64,000 bases of DNA from positions 19,892,667 to 19,956,666 of the forward strand of contig NC_058043.1 of assembly GCF_020085105.1 (NCBI RefSeq), read 5' to 3'. Shown here piece by piece: positions 1 through 27,977 of this stretch. Source of the stretch: Siniperca chuatsi. Its lineage: Eukaryota > Chordata > Actinopteri > Centrarchiformes > Sinipercidae. The notes beneath the pieces were generated by a model that worked only from the letters and a program-made list of their open reading frames with translations, did not search any database and was not told the DNA's origin. The translations under genes and the position numbers were made by a program. Numbering within the stretch: position 1 is the stretch's first letter; every line of letters begins with the position of its first letter.

Positions 1-455
1 CTCCTTCTTCTTCCTTGGCCCCACCTCCTTTATCTGTGCCAGAGAACATGCAGATAGTTGGCTGAGTCTGTGGTGGAGTGTGAGAGGCCCAGAGAGCCGC
101 AAGAGGGGAGCTGAGATCACTTACAGCAGTCAAGGCAAAGCAGGCAGGCAAGCAAGTGATCTGGGAAAAAAGAGGGTAAAAGTAGTTTGGATTGTAGAGC
201 AGAAATAAGGCAAGAAAGAAGAGATTTTGTCCATCGAGAGGACTTAGTTTGGAAGAGACAAGACAGCGGTCAGAGGGCAGTGGCAGGGGCAACAAGAGAC
301 AGGCAGACAGAAAGACAGGGAACACCTGGACCAAGCAGGGAATTGAGTTACTTTCAGTCACAGGAAGCTTTTTCTCAGTTTTTCACTTTCTTTCCGCTTC
401 GCTGCAGAACAAAAGCAGAGGGCTGTAGTTGTGTTTTCTGTGATTTGAGAGGAGC
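1..455 (+). other. rarg: rarg 5' untranslated / promoter-proximal region
   Basis: This is the sequence immediately upstream of the gamma-2-type start codon. It is purine-rich, with GA/CAG-biased stretches, and leads without an obvious intron acceptor into the ATG at 456. I infer that it holds the 5'UTR and possibly the internal promoter that drives the gamma-2 isoform in other vertebrates. I could not find a convincing direct repeat of AGGTCA half-sites here. A gamma-1 first exon, if present, would lie to the left of the window. Confidence 0.5.
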
Positions 456-15206
<14,751 letters not shown>

Positions 15207-16419
15207 GAGAGACACAATGATAATGTTTCCTCCTTCAGATCACTGAGCCCTCGCCCAGCAATATCTCCTCCCAGAAACCTCCCAGAATTAGGCTCTTATA
15301 CAACTGTGTTGCATACAGCACATATTTACATATTCTGTACATGTTGACTGAAAGGAAAATGTGTTAAATTCCGTATAGGAAGCAATGAGCGGGAGAAGCA
15401 AAAGCACTAAATGTCAGTGGTTGAGGAGAGCACCATGAAAAATAAACTGTGCCAAAACGAGAGCGTTTCGTCCACCCAAAGAGGAACAATAGGTGGTGGA
15501 CATAAGAAAATGCACTCCTCCGCTATCTAAAGGGCTATGCTTTGTATAAAATTGATGGTAATAATACATTGCAACAACAGAACTCTATGTCGTGTCCATT
15601 TTCCGCAAATGTCTTCTCAGAATTCCTTTTATTACTATTCAGAGATATGCTACTTATTTTTTTATTGTATGGTTTTTCTAAGCACGTACACATTTCTGTT
15701 CTTTCTTTATGCCTGTTTGTGGGTCTCAGTCCTTTCACTCAGTCCTGCTCACATTTGACTGGACATATGTGTTGTTGTTTTTTCAGCTTGTCTTTAATTT
15801 TATGCATTTCTGCTTTATTGGACACAGTGAAAAGCAATAGCAAAGATAGTAAAGAGAGCAATAGCAAAGAGAGAGAGCAGGTCATGAGCAGGACTCAAAT
15901 TCACAATGTGACAAGCTCATGGTGTGAAAATCTCTGATGGGTTTCAAACATCTGGAAGAGAATAAGAGGAAGAGAACTTTAACTGTAATTTTAGCTCTGG
16001 TGCTTGTGATCCAAATGAGACTCTAACAAAGAATGCAAAACAAATGCAGCAACATATCTCCACCTCCACCTGTGTGACAAAAATACACACTTACAATCGT
16101 TTAAAAAAATACATAGACTAAAGAAACAGGGTGGATTTAATGTCAGCACACTATCTCAGGTTGATTCTATCATTGCCACGTCTCATCTGTCAATACAGTA
16201 TTTTGAGAAAACTGTTTTGAGAAAACTGTTACGCCCCCATCTTCAACAAAAATTCTTCTTACACTAAGGAGTAAGGATTATTAAACATTTAAGTTGTAAA
16301 TGCCCTTCAGACAGCAACCAGGTACAGGTAAGCCATAATATTTTCATTTTGTAAGCGTGAGCAAAGAATCATCCAAACAGACATGACCCTTAAAAGCAGT
16401 TTACTTTACAGAAAACCTC

Positions 16420-16421
<2 letters not shown>

Positions 16422-16467
<46 letters not shown>

Positions 16468-16468
16468 G
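16422..16468. repeat. (GT)n microsatellite
   Basis: GT dinucleotide run of about 46 bases with one GC interruption in the rarg 3' region. Confidence 0.95.
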
Positions 16469-17916
16469 GGTGCATGAGTGTCTAACTGAGAGCATTTACC
16501 AATACACAGAGTGATGTTGTCATTACTGCCATAATCCGCAGTAAGAATTTATGCAGAAGTCCAGTTATTAGTTCTCTTACAAAACGCACATGAAATAGGT
16601 TTTGTAGCAAAAACCTCAATGTTATTTTAAAATTTTCATCTAGAAGACATCACTCACCCAAAGACCTCTGGCAATCAGTGGGACATTGATGCCGATGCAA
16701 GCTGACCAAGAATCACATGATCAGTTGTAACTGAGGTTGGAACCGTCCAAGAGAATTGACAACAAAATATAAGCTTTACATCGGGTGACGTGTCTGCTGA
16801 AGCAGGGGACGATAGCTTCAAATGATGTGTGTTCATGTGTGCTGTACCTAATGAGTGATGCAAAACATGAATTTTGTAAAATAAATACTTAGTTTGTTTT
16901 TCATTGAGACTATATAGCTGTTTTTATGCAGGATGTATAAAATTGTCATTATTTGTGTAATTAAAGACAATGTGAGTCTTGTTGAACTCCTTAAAATAGT
17001 TGTAAGGGAAAAGATTCTCCATCAGCATGTTGTCCATCATGGCATGAAACACAATATAAGCAGAAAACAGATCCTACATGACCATTGTGGCGACACACCA
17101 GCAGCTTTGAAGCAGTGACCATATATACAAGTTAGGTAGGTCTTTAGCACCAGATGCAAAGCCATCGAGGACGCAGAAGTTGATTCAAGTATTAAATAAC
17201 CAACACTGACGTCATAATGACGAAGACTGTTAAATTGTGATTTGTGATATTATAGGCTGGAAACATCCCAACCATTTGACTGAGGTAAAAGACATCTTCA
17301 GTGTTTATCCTCATTCCTGTTTCACTTCCTCTGTCAAACATACAAACACACACCTATATACACACACAGACGCACACATCAATATTTTGCACATCATCAG
17401 CTAATACTACATACTATGTTGTTTAGTATATAAAGATGTTTCTACATCACATAACCACAATATTTCATAATACATTGTCTTCTGTTTCTTTTATCTATTT
17501 CTTCAACCTGTTTCTTTTCTTGAATTTGAGCTGGTGCAATAAGCTAAGCTAGGGAAGAGGTCACAAAGGCCTCAGCTCTATATGTAAGCATGTGAGTAAA
17601 AAAAAAGAGAAAAAAAACACCAAAGACAGATATTACGTCACATTTGGACAAAAACGACATTAATAAAAATTCTATTAAGCTCATCCTGGTGAGATATATT
17701 CACTTTGCATTGTGTGATAGGGGAGATTTCATGATCTCAAATTAATTTTGAAGCTGGAACCATCTTATCTCTCTGTTACATTTTGTTGTTGTTTTTTGTG
17801 ATGTCTTACTTTTTATAAACATAATCTTTGAAGTGTGCAGATAACTTGTCTTCATGTTCAGGGATTCAGACACCTCAAGAGTTTTATTTCAATTGGACTT
17901 ATACCCAAACATCTCT

Positions 17917-17919
<3 letters not shown>

Positions 17920-17959
<40 letters not shown>
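17920..17959. repeat. (CA)n microsatellite
   Basis: Pure CA dinucleotide run of 40 bases. Confidence 0.95.
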
Positions 17960-17961
<2 letters not shown>

Positions 17962-18379
17962 GGCTGATCTGTTCTTGTTTTCACATTTTTATTTTTGCTT
18001 ATTTGTTATTTGTTGTTCTCTTTCTTGTATTTTGATAAAGGCGCTTTTTGTTCTCAGACCTTTCAGCGTCCAGTTGTCATCTTCTTTGTCATCACTTTAC
18101 ACACAATCTAAGGATGGAAACACAACTGCTAGTCTTTTCAAGACTGTAGTCGTGTGCTTTGAATGTACAGTATTTCTGCACTGTAAGGCAATATAAAAAA
18201 ATACCTTACATATTTTCACCAAAATACAGACAGCCATCAACATGTATTTATTATCATATTTTATAAAAGAGCCCCATCTCTAAGATCAATAAACAAAAGT
18301 GTCATACATTAACTTTCATGTTCTTCCAACCTGACACTGTGCTCAACGTACTGTAGCAGAACATTTCACACTTGTCTGT

Positions 18380-18406
18380 AACACACACACACACACACAC
18401 ACACAC
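18380..18406. repeat. (CA)n microsatellite
   Basis: Short CA run of about 27 bases between the converging 3' ends of rarg and calcoco1. Confidence 0.9.
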
Positions 18407-18720
18407 TTTTGACATGGTTTCAGGATTCACACTCACATGCAGATGTTATGGGCTAAATGTCACCAAAACAAGATGTCATGTATTAATTTCAAGCTAATCG
18501 TGGCATCATTTGACACTTTTCTCAAAACAGTTGCAACATACCCAAATTTTAACCGGCTAAAAAGCTAGAAAATCTAGGAATTACAAATGGAGTCTGAAAT
18601 AAACTAAAAGACATTCTTGGACAATTAGTGTCTGCATATGAAAGTCTAAAGTAGAGCATGAAGATGAGAGGCATATGCAGACAAAAATTGTGTTATTAGC
18701 ACTTAATGTTCATCCTGAGT

Positions 18721-18726
18721 TTTATT
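18721..18726 (-). terminator. calcoco1: Candidate calcoco1 poly(A) signal
   Basis: AATAAA on the minus strand, about 260 bases beyond the modelled calcoco1 stop codon. It is the first canonical hexamer I see there. It lies about 430 bases beyond the most distal rarg signal at 18288, so the tail-to-tail transcripts are close and might overlap. Confidence 0.4.
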
Positions 18727-18988
18727 AATTATAAAGTAATGAAACCATTAGCCACACTAATAAAAACAAATTCTGACTTACAAATTTTGCAATGTTTTCT
18801 TTGAATACAGGTACTCATGAGGTAAAAGCTTTACACTATAAATATGACCTTTGTGAAGGCCATTTTCTACATGAACAGCTACAAAACAACAATAGAATAA
18901 TCACAAAATGCTACTAGGTTTTCTTAAGACCCACATGAACTTGCATTGCAGTGGTAAACAAGCAACTTGCCGTCCATCCTTCTTTGTG

Positions 18989-21900
18989 TTACCACATGGG
19001 GGAGTCAGCCAATTCACTGCAGAGAGACAGAGAATTGAAAGTTTTACAGAAGGTGCTGGGGATAAAAACAGACAACACTGTTAGTAAAAAAAGTTAATAA
19101 ACCACATGTTTCTACTCCTGCTGATCTACTGCTTACTTAACATCAACTTATTTTATTATTGCTGTTATTTTTACTCTTATTCCATTGTTAGTACGATATT
19201 TTTTACACTTTTATTTTCACCCTATATTGCCTTCTGTGACTCGTCCCACAAGAAAAGAAAGTGCCCAGTAAGTGGAACGGGATAGCCTTTATAAAACATA
19301 GTATTTTAGGAGAAGTGATTCCAGCCATGGAGGGGAAAATAGGGTTGTACTGTGTGACTGGTAGAAAGTCAGATTTGTCACCTCAGGACGGGGTCGACGA
19401 GTTCTGGTAGGATCAGTTGCTTCCCTGCACCAGCTCGGTTCTGACAATGCTGCCTCCTCACATCCTGATTGAACAGACAGAAGCTGAGATGGATGTGGTT
19501 TATTAATATGCCCATGCAAAATATTTGTGTGCGAGTGCCAGTAATGTGAATCAGTGTTTGTATTTAAAAAATAATAATCTAATGTCTAAGAGCTATCATT
19601 ACTGAAATACAAAGTATAGTGCTTGTATTCATTTAATTAGCATCTAAATATCTTAATATATATCTTAGACGTGTATCTTCACACATAATCTGCATCAGAT
19701 TTCAAAATAAAGTGCTGTTAATTTTAAGCATTTTACTGCTGTGTATTTGTAAAACAAGGCATGATTAACTGATCTCATTAGAGTGAAAGCATTTACATAT
19801 AAACCTTTTCATCTTGTAACAAGACTGTTGCTTACAATGTAGCAAAATGGGCCAGTCTATAACCCTAATCTATAATCTATAACTCTAATCTATAGTCTAT
19901 AACCCTACTCTTTGACCTACAGTACATTGGTTGTGGATATTGTGAAACAAAAGCACAAACTATGGTCAAAATAATCAAGTGAATAATAGATTGCTTAGTG
20001 ACTTTACAACATTGGTGTTCCTGTTTGCAAGTCTTTGTTCCATGTGTCCTCTTTTAAACCTGACCCAGTTAGAATAAATACATTGTCATGACTTCTTTCT
20101 ACCAGTCAGCATCAAACCTTGGTGTTCGACAATGGAGCTGGAGCAAAAACTCACAGGACAAGGGAGCTTCAGGACTCAATTGGGAAACTACTCAAATGTT
20201 TTCCCACTCAGGTCTGTTAGCTCTGAATGTAGGTGGTGTTTAACCTTGTTAAGTTTGCATGTGAATAGGTTGGCATACCTGTGTGTCAGAGGCTGGCGTG
20301 TCTTCTTTGCTCTGGATGTGTGTTTCAGCCGGGATCTCGGCTCTGCTGGGCCGTTCCAGGTGAGTGGACAGGAAGAGAGGCGAAGAGATTGATCTGGGGG
20401 GATCTGAGGAAGCATCCTCGTCATCCTCAGAGGAAGAGCCGGGAACTGTTTAAATCAGTACAGACTCTTCACTTGGGTACTCATTACAATGCAGTGAAAT
20501 TGCAGTGATGTGTACTAAGAGACTTCATTACTTACAGATACATGTGGGAATTTCTCCGTCCAATTTAGTTTCCGGCATAATCCCCAACCTCTGTTCTAAC
20601 TGACGGATGTAGTTGACCAGGTCCTGCGAGTGTCCAATTTCAGAAGAAGAAGACAAAGAATAAGAACTTAATTGATTTAGTAAATAAATTTGAGTGGTTT
20701 TTAATGTAAACAGTTCTAATGGTAATGTCCTCCAATTGGTTGTTTCTTACTTTTTGTAATTGAAGATGTCATTATCGATACTATTGTTTTTACTGTGCTA
20801 CACGTTGACTGCGCACAGTGGTGGAAGACGTACTCGGATCTTTTACTTAAGTGAAACAGCAATACCACTATGTAGAAATAATCCTTTACAAGTAAAAGTC
20901 AAGCATCAAAACGTTACTAAAGTACAATTAGCATCAAAATATACTTAAAGTAGCAAAAATAAAAGTATTCATTATGCAGAATAGCCCACTTGAGAATAAA
21001 GTCTTATCTGATCTCAACCTATAATAATACATCATAATTTATTTGTGTTACTTATCTGAATCGGCAAAGTAACTAGTAACTTAAGTTAAATCATCAATCA
21101 AATAAATGTAGTGGAGTGAAAAGTACAATATTTCCCTCTGAAATATAGCGGAGTAGAAGTATAAAGTAGCAGAAAATTTAAATAGTCAAGTACCTTAAAA
21201 TTGTACCTTAGTACAGTACTTGAATAAATGTACTTAGTTACTTTCCACCACTGGCTGTAAATATGAGCCTGAAATCTGGAAATATCTGACTCACAATGTT
21301 ATTTATTTGAAGAGGCCGTCCTGAGTCTCTCTTTTGGCTATGTTATGGGAATTTTCTGTTTCTCATGGAAAATACATGTTGACAGTGCAGATGTAACACA
21401 AGTCACCCACCAAACATGAGCAATTTGAAAGGGCAAAAGAGACAAGCATGAACAAAACTTTAGGTGAAATTAATACTCTTGACTAAAAGACCCATCTTCT
21501 TAAGATACATATTAAAATACATAGTATCAACAAATAAAAGCTGGATATGTGGTCTGGTGTGGAATCCTTGCCTGTTTGTCCACCTGCTGCTCCTCTCTCT
21601 CTGCCTGGGCTTTCCTCAGACTGGCTTTCAGCTCCTGCAGCTCTTGCTTAGTATCACTCAGCAGCACCTGTAGGGGGCAGGATTATACTCAGACCAACAA
21701 CACCCACACATCTGACCTGGCTTGTCCTCTGTCCTGCAGTTAATCACATGACAGTGAGAGGAAATGTTTACTCACTGTTCATGGAAGCCTTTCTATTTGT
21801 GCCTGTGTGTGAGTTATAAACGAACTACACTGAACTCTGGCACCGTTCTCCAGTTTCCAAAATGTAATCTGAGCAACTGATGATGCGGATTTGTGGTACA

Positions 21901-24609
21901 AGAGTGTTTATATTTAGAGCTGAGTGTGTTTGTGTATTAAATAATAGTGATCGCGATGTACTTTGATTTACTTACTCTGTTACGATCTCTCTCTCGCCCA
22001 AGCTCTACTTCTAGTTTCTCCCTCTCCATCCTCTCCTCCTGGAGCCACTCCTCCTTCCTCTGCACCTCACAGCTCAGTTCCTGATATTTCTTTTTTTCAG
22101 TCTGCATGAAAACAAAAAAACATAAAAGACAGTTTAACAACAAAGTCAGGTTAACATATAGGTCGTATATGTGCAGTGTCAGTCTCTGCCGCATCCTCAC
22201 TTCTGCTGCATGTTTGCATGCCTCTCTTTCCAGGGCCCAGTTGGCGCGCTCCTCCCTGAGGACCAGGTTCTCCTCGGACAGCTGCAGGGTGAGCTGGGCC
22301 ACCTGCAGCCGGGCTTGGTGCAGGTCGGTGTGGGCATGGCCCTGACGGGTGCCCAGGTCTCTCAGCTCCCTATGCAGGCTCTCAGCTACATGCTCACTAG
22401 CCTCCAGACGCTCCTGCAGCCCTCGTGCCTCCACCAGAGCAGCCTCATTCTCCACCTGCAGAGAGACGGGAGATGTACAGAAGTGGCAAACAACTGAAAT
22501 AAGGGAAAGGAATGTTTTAGCGGTCACAATTCTGGCCTAATATAGCTATTAAGGTGTTCTCCCACTGCTGGCAAGATGACACCTTACCACCTAAAATCTG
22601 TGCTGGTTCCAGTGAGTTGTTGGGTTGTAGGACTTTAAAGAGCTGCCTGTCCTCTGTCGCCCTTCTCTGACCAAGCTGTCTGTGTTTCACAACAGAAGAA
22701 GAAGCACCAATTACCTGCAGAGTCTTTCTCTTTTCCTCATCGTGTTTCATTTGACTGGACATTTTCTTCACTCTGTCCTTCAGCCTGTGGGCCAAAAAAA
22801 AGGTTAGTTTCAGGCCCAAGGAAATAAATATACAAAGACAAATGTGTAAGCTAGCATCTGTCTCAAACACTTGCCTTTCCAGTTCCATGTTTTCCTCTTT
22901 CTCCCGGTCATTCAGGACCTTGATGTCCTCCTCCAGTTCTTTGATTCGCTGCTGACTCTCAGCTTTTTCAGCCATAAGTTTACTCAGTTCAGAGGTCAGA
23001 TTTTCCTGACTATATTTCACATTCTTTGTGGAGAGAAGAAAAGTGGTTATAGAGTTTTTTTTCATGTGTGTATTTCTAACCAAAATCTATTATTAGTTAT
23101 CAATGACATTCGGGACATTTTGGAGGTAAAAAGGAGATGGCTACCCCGAGAAATCTGGTGGCATGACCTGTCTGTACCTTGTGTTTTCCATCCATCTTCT
23201 TCAACATCTCACAGTTGTGTCTCAAGTTGTCTCTAAGCTCTGAGATCTCCTCCTTCATAGCTTCTCTTTCACGCTCCCACTCCATCCTTGCTTTTTTGCT
23301 GTTTTTTTTCTCATTCTCTGTCTCCTTTTTTGTCATGTCCAGAGCCTGCTGTATATCCGCTTGTTTTTTTAAGCATTCCTCTAGCTGACTCTGTACCCAA
23401 CACGGAGAGACGTGTAGGTTTGCATTATTTATTGTTCACATTAAAGATTTCTTTTTTTTAACATTTTAACATGAAATGGATAAATTGTCATGCTAGTGGT
23501 TCTACTAATTTAATTACAGATATCAAATATCCTTTTTTATTCCCACCTGCAGCAGCTGAGCCCTGGGGATGACTAGGAGCATCTCCTCCTCTCCGTCCTC
23601 CTCATCTTGTTCCTCTCTCAGAGTCTCCAGCTCCTCCAGCGGCTTTGGAGCACGGAAAGTGAAGGGGCGACTACGGGCACACACCTCTCCCATCTTATCC
23701 ACATATATAAACTCATACTCCATGGGACTGGGGCGGGGCAGGTAGGATGCTGCATCAAGTAGACACATATTTTAGTTATACGTTTTTATACCTAAGAGTT
23801 ATTGTTTTACCAAATGTTACAGAATACAGTAAAATAAGACTTAAGTCCAAAAAAAGTTAAAAGTGGAGCTCTTAATTAGCCCTCATTGACCCACACAATT
23901 TAGCTTAAATTTGACCACAATGGCCACACTAAGTTAAACTCAGTGTTGACAGTGGTGTTTTTGATGTTGTTCCAAGAAACTGTACAGCAGCAACTTAACA
24001 GCAGCTTTTTTTAAGGTCTCACCATGAACACCAGAATGTTTAAGTACACTGTGACATCACTGTCGGGTGTGGTTACAGGTACAACAGACTCAAAACTTTG
24101 AACCAGGCAGGACAGTGAAACACTGCATTTCAGCCTGCTGTTAAGTTACTTTTTAAATTAGGAATACCAAGAAGATCTATTGAATTATTAACTGTGGCAT
24201 ATTCTTTCAAATGTCTGGCTAAATTCTTACCTTGGAAAAGTACACAGGAGTTGACACAGGTACCCTCAGTGTAGCCTTCAGGAACTAGAGCCCATGTATA
24301 TGTGTAATACTGTTTCAATGAAGACCAGCCTACCTGCAGCATGACAACAAACACATTTTTAAACCACAAAACATTCAAATGTGCATCCCCTTACTGACCC
24401 CGTAACACGCAACTTGCTAAAACAATGATGTTTTCTGTTTTCGTGGGGAGGTATTGTGCCGAAGTGGGCAAATCTACCTCAAAAATCCCTATCCAGTCAC
24501 TGCTGCTCCACTGATGGTCAGAGGTCAGACTGTAGTGGCACTCCACTCTGCTTTGGGGGAAGTACAGTTGCCCCACATTTCGAAACACCACCGTGGCCTG
24601 TTTATCCAT
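18989..24609 (-). CDS. calcoco1: CALCOCO1 (SKICH/coiled-coil protein), 13 coding exons
   Basis: Related to NDP52 and TAX1BP1. In mammals CALCOCO1 is a nuclear-receptor coactivator and a selective-autophagy receptor for ER and Golgi. Exons, 5' to 3': 24478-24609, 24231-24333, 23547-23749, 23178-23390, 22875-23023, 22715-22784, 22201-22455, 21976-22101, 21572-21667, 20536-20623, 20279-20445, 19382-19464, 18989-19016 (570 aa, all phases agree). Residues 1-110 form the SKICH domain (RVECHYSL, SSSDWIGIFEVG, SYLPRPSPMEYEF). EEMLLVIP near 140 resembles the NDP52-type non-canonical LIR. Residues about 147-460 are Lys/Glu/Gln-rich coiled coil. An acidic Ser-rich segment (SSSEDDEDASSD) and QLILPEL follow. 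The model stops at ELADSPMW, without the C-terminal zinc finger of mammalian CALCOCO1 (about 691 aa). The last two exons are the least certain. The introns after residues 267 and 449 use GC donors. Confidence 0.88.
20816..21253. mobile_element. 438-bp non-autonomous DNA transposon with inverted ends
   Basis: The element starts CAGTGGTGGAA and ends TTCCACCACTG, a perfect 11-base terminal inverted repeat. The interior is AT-rich (ACTTAAGT, GTACTT motifs) and non-coding. It sits in the calcoco1 intron between exons 9 and 10. This family is a familiar short element in fish genomes. The superfamily is not decided here. Confidence 0.8.
21570..21571 (-). other. calcoco1: GC splice donor, calcoco1 intron 9
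   Basis: The exon encoding residues 418-449 ends CAG and the intron begins GCAAGG on the minus strand. No GT lies nearby that keeps the frame. The next exon resumes in phase 0 with DLVNYIRQLEQR, which matches mammalian CALCOCO1 (ELLEYMRKLEAR). Confidence 0.75.
22873..22874 (-). other. calcoco1: GC splice donor, calcoco1 intron 5
   Basis: Minus-strand sequence AAAG|GCAAGTG matches the usual GC-donor consensus (AG|GCAAGT). Using it joins ...ELE-AG to G-CTG-AAG-GAC, giving ELERLKDRVKKM, which parallels mammalian QRLKDKVAQM. The nearby GTGTTT would shift the frame. Confidence 0.8.
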
Positions 24610-25330
24610 GGTAATAGGAAGCTGTGCTGTTTAAGAAGAAAACATACATGGATCCAGTGAAATGTGCTCCAGTTTCAGTCTGGAGGAGAACAGCTGATGA
24701 AAGGTGATAGCAAAGTCAGTTCGGGAATGCAGCTTGGTCATAACACCGGTCGCCTATGGCCCCGCAATATGTTTACAGACAACAAGCTTGTATACCTACT
24801 GAGAACTGAGGTTATACCATGTAATGTGTGAATAAATAGAGATATTGAGAGGACTGTTTGTAGCTCTGAACACTGTTTCATTGTATACTTACAATAAAAA
24901 TGATCAACTATCAACCTTCATCATAAATTATATCAAAATCTTATTGTAACAGTTTTTAGAATTAGTAATTGATCATAAAAGATAGTCCTTAGCTAACTAA
25001 TAGCTCTGCTTTATATTCTAATACTGAAACATTGATTTGTTTCACTTTGTCTTCTATTTCATTCCTAAAAACCACAAAACTGACATAATGACTGCATTCA
25101 TAAATATAAAGTTAAAATAAATAAAATATCTATAGTTAAAATAAATAAAATAAAAAACTAAACACATATTCATCCCTATCAGCTTATAAATGTATTGGAT
25201 TGGATTTAAAACATGAATTAACTTCGTGCTGTCAAAATTTTCTTACCTTATTCTGCTGAGAAACGAATGTGATGTCTTTTCTGCCACCTCATGAAGGATA
25301 GAGCTGTGCATCAATCTGTAGATAGTGATG
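24610..25330 (-). other. calcoco1: calcoco1 5' end: partial leader, intron and a likely non-coding first exon
   Basis: On the minus strand the ATG exon has an acceptor (AAACAG) ending at 24627, leaving 17 bases of leader before the start. A donor AAG|GTAAGA at 25246-25247 suggests a non-coding exon from 25247 up to about 25330. The rest is AT-rich intron with nothing else visible. The upstream edge of the first exon is a guess. Confidence 0.4.
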
Positions 25331-27977
25331 AGCAATTCTGTCAGGTGCAAGAGTTTCACAACATCTCCTGAACCATGTGGACCCCAAGTAAAATTAGGGT
25401 GACTCATGGAAGATGCAGTTCATGAGTACACAGCTCATCAAATGGCAAAGTGGTGCTGCAGACTTCAACTCCCATTACAGGATACAGGATCTGTTGCTGG
25501 TAGTTATTGCTCATTGCAATTCTCAGTAGTGGCAGTGGAGGGTGCTCCAGGTTAAACATTCCCATACCAACATCAGTGAACCCACTTTCCTGAAATCAGT
25601 GAAAGGCATAAAAACAGCAGACATCCATAATATGATCCAAACTAGTATCTTGATCGTATGAGATAAACTTTGTGGGTTTTCAATGGTGTTTTGTGTAAAA
25701 CCCATTAGCCTTCTCCATGCTTCAGTCATTTGGATACAGCCTACAAATATAATATTCTATAAATCTGACTTTTATTCTCAGACTGTCTGTGATTGCTTAA
25801 GAATTGTGGTCCCACTTGTGAACACTTGATGGCAGTGTAGTTTTAGCACAAAGCCACATTCAACAAGTGAGTGATAGTTTTCACATGGTCAAAAGTAAAT
25901 CCAAAATTAAATACAGAACCCTGAAGATTATCATGGGAGACAGTTTGACAACATTTACATTAGTGTAATACATTTGTAAAGTAGATGAATGCAGGTTTGT
26001 TGGGTGCTGAGTACTGTAATAGGCTGCTCTGATGCCAAGCGGTGAACATGACATCCCCATTAACACAGATCCAGCTCAGTGTGTTAGAAGTTTTAAACAA
26101 TTCATTTAAATGTTGTTATTTTAGAATGAATTACTTGCCCTCACATCTTCGGTCCCACTAACTTTACTGCATGACACCTCATCCCCTCTAGGACCTCTGC
26201 CTCTCTACATGCCAGGGAAAAGTCTGCTCTCCATGTGGCATTGGTGGAAAATGTGATTTAAGGTCCTGCTTGGACTTGTGGGCAGGCAATAGCTGCTGAG
26301 AGAAGCAACTTTTTCAAAAGGTCTCCACTCATTTCGCTCATATCTCAGTCACATTCAGTGCTATTTTCAGCTCCAACATGTAGACTGGGAAACTATTAAC
26401 TTGTTTACAAAATCTGTTGGTGTTCCTAAAAAATCAAACATTAACTGCCTTTGGCTTGTCATAGCAGGAAAAGCACAGGTGTTACTAAAGATGGCTTCCT
26501 TCTATTCAAGTGCCCCAGTAAGCCATGGCAGTTTGACAATGAGTCAGCATGCACAATACCAGGACCTTGAAACTGAAGCAGCTACATGGAATTCAGCCAT
26601 CAGTAATTTTAATGTTGTGCTGATTTCTACTGTGACATGTCAAAGTGTTTTCATCTGTCTCCACCGACAGGTGAAAACGTCCACTTGTCCAACACTGCAG
26701 CTCATGACAGGATATGCCCCTTTATGCCTTACTTAGTATATTAGCATGCTAACTTTTAGCATGTTTCGGTAACTAACATAGCTAGCTAGCTAACATAACA
26801 TGATAACATTCAGAGGCTAAATATTAGCCTTAGTTGTCAGTAAGCCTTCATCTTTAGAGTACCAGAGGAAGAAAATTATGTCATATATTTCATTATCCAA
26901 TCTTTATTTAAACAGGAAGCTCTTGATTTCAAGAGTACTGAGCCCAGAAATACACAGAATTGGTAAACATGTGGATAAAATCAGTGTGTAAACAAATAAA
27001 ATACATACAAGACAACTAAAAAGACACTTAAAAAAAGAAAACAAAAGAATAGTCCAGCATGAACAATACATAGAACTGTATTTTTACAAACTATTTTTTG
27101 TCATATCAGAATATTTCTGAACTGTAATGTCACCAGTCAAAAGTTACAGTAGGTCTGTAACGCATGTACATATAAGACCTTGTTTATACAATGTATGCAG
27201 AAAAGTTATAATGACAATTGTTCAATTTGGTAAATTAATACCTTTTGCAGGTAAATTAAAATGTCTAATATGTGCATTCACAGAACTGCATTTTGAAATG
27301 TATTTTTCGTAGTCATGTTTAGGCGTCATTGTGTGTCCCAATATGTATCATCATTAGCTAATACATAATGGGACAGGCTGCAATGCCTGTGATAAGGCTG
27401 AACTGAAAGTTTACACATACTCATTTTAAGTATAGAGCTCCCCCCCCCAAACTATAGTCTTAAGAAGTTTAATGAATGCAATTAACCGACAAGGACACTT
27501 AAACACTGAATTTTCACAAACACCTTGAGCTTACAAATATAAACTTACACATATATCCAAAGTACCTTATACTTACATTAGTGTATAGATATTTTACAAT
27601 GAATGGCGCACAACCTACAGTCATGCTCTGCATGCACCATAAAATAAACCCATCTCGAAATGAACAGACAGATCTTTACGGAAGAGAGAAACGTGCATGC
27701 ATTTGCAGTATTAGTGATGACAGAGGTGGAAGACATAAGTGTACTAACACTCTCCTTGGAGCTATTTGCTGCCATTGTCACTGAAGATCAGACACACAGA
27801 CTGCGCTGTGAAAAGAAATGTGAGTCAGTACTTTTTAGCAGGACATTGAACTATTGATCAAATCACACAGACACTGAGTCTCTTACTCGAACTCCTCACA
27901 TCCACTCCACACATTGTCAGAGTGAGCACACTCCATGCTGCTATTGATAAAGCAAGTATCAGAGAAGGTTGATTAGC
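25331..27977. other. Intergenic region between calcoco1 and smug1
   Basis: No gene is supported. At about 26735-26830 there are palindromic TTAGCATGCTAAC and GCTAGCTAGC motifs typical of fish repeats. At 26880-26960 the minus strand carries a sequence ending CCTGTTTAAATAAAG, a LINE 3'-tail signature. The smug1 3'UTR must lie in the right-hand part. Confidence 0.5.

Larger units (their letters stand above)
15207..18293 (+). terminator. rarg: rarg 3'UTR with candidate poly(A) signals
   Basis: After the TGA at 15204-15206 there is no further exon. AATAAA hexamers occur at 15441, 16880 and 18288, so the 3'UTR could be short (about 240 bases) or up to 3 kb. Which signal is used cannot be read from sequence. 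The region also holds GT and CA microsatellites and no supported gene. Confidence 0.45.

Noticed and set aside
17835-18196. Open frames with His-Thr repeats
   Set aside because: They are translations of a CA microsatellite in the rarg 3' region.
22171-22497. 108-aa and similar plus-strand open frames over 22.1-23.4 kb
   Set aside because: They are antisense shadows of calcoco1 coiled-coil exons.
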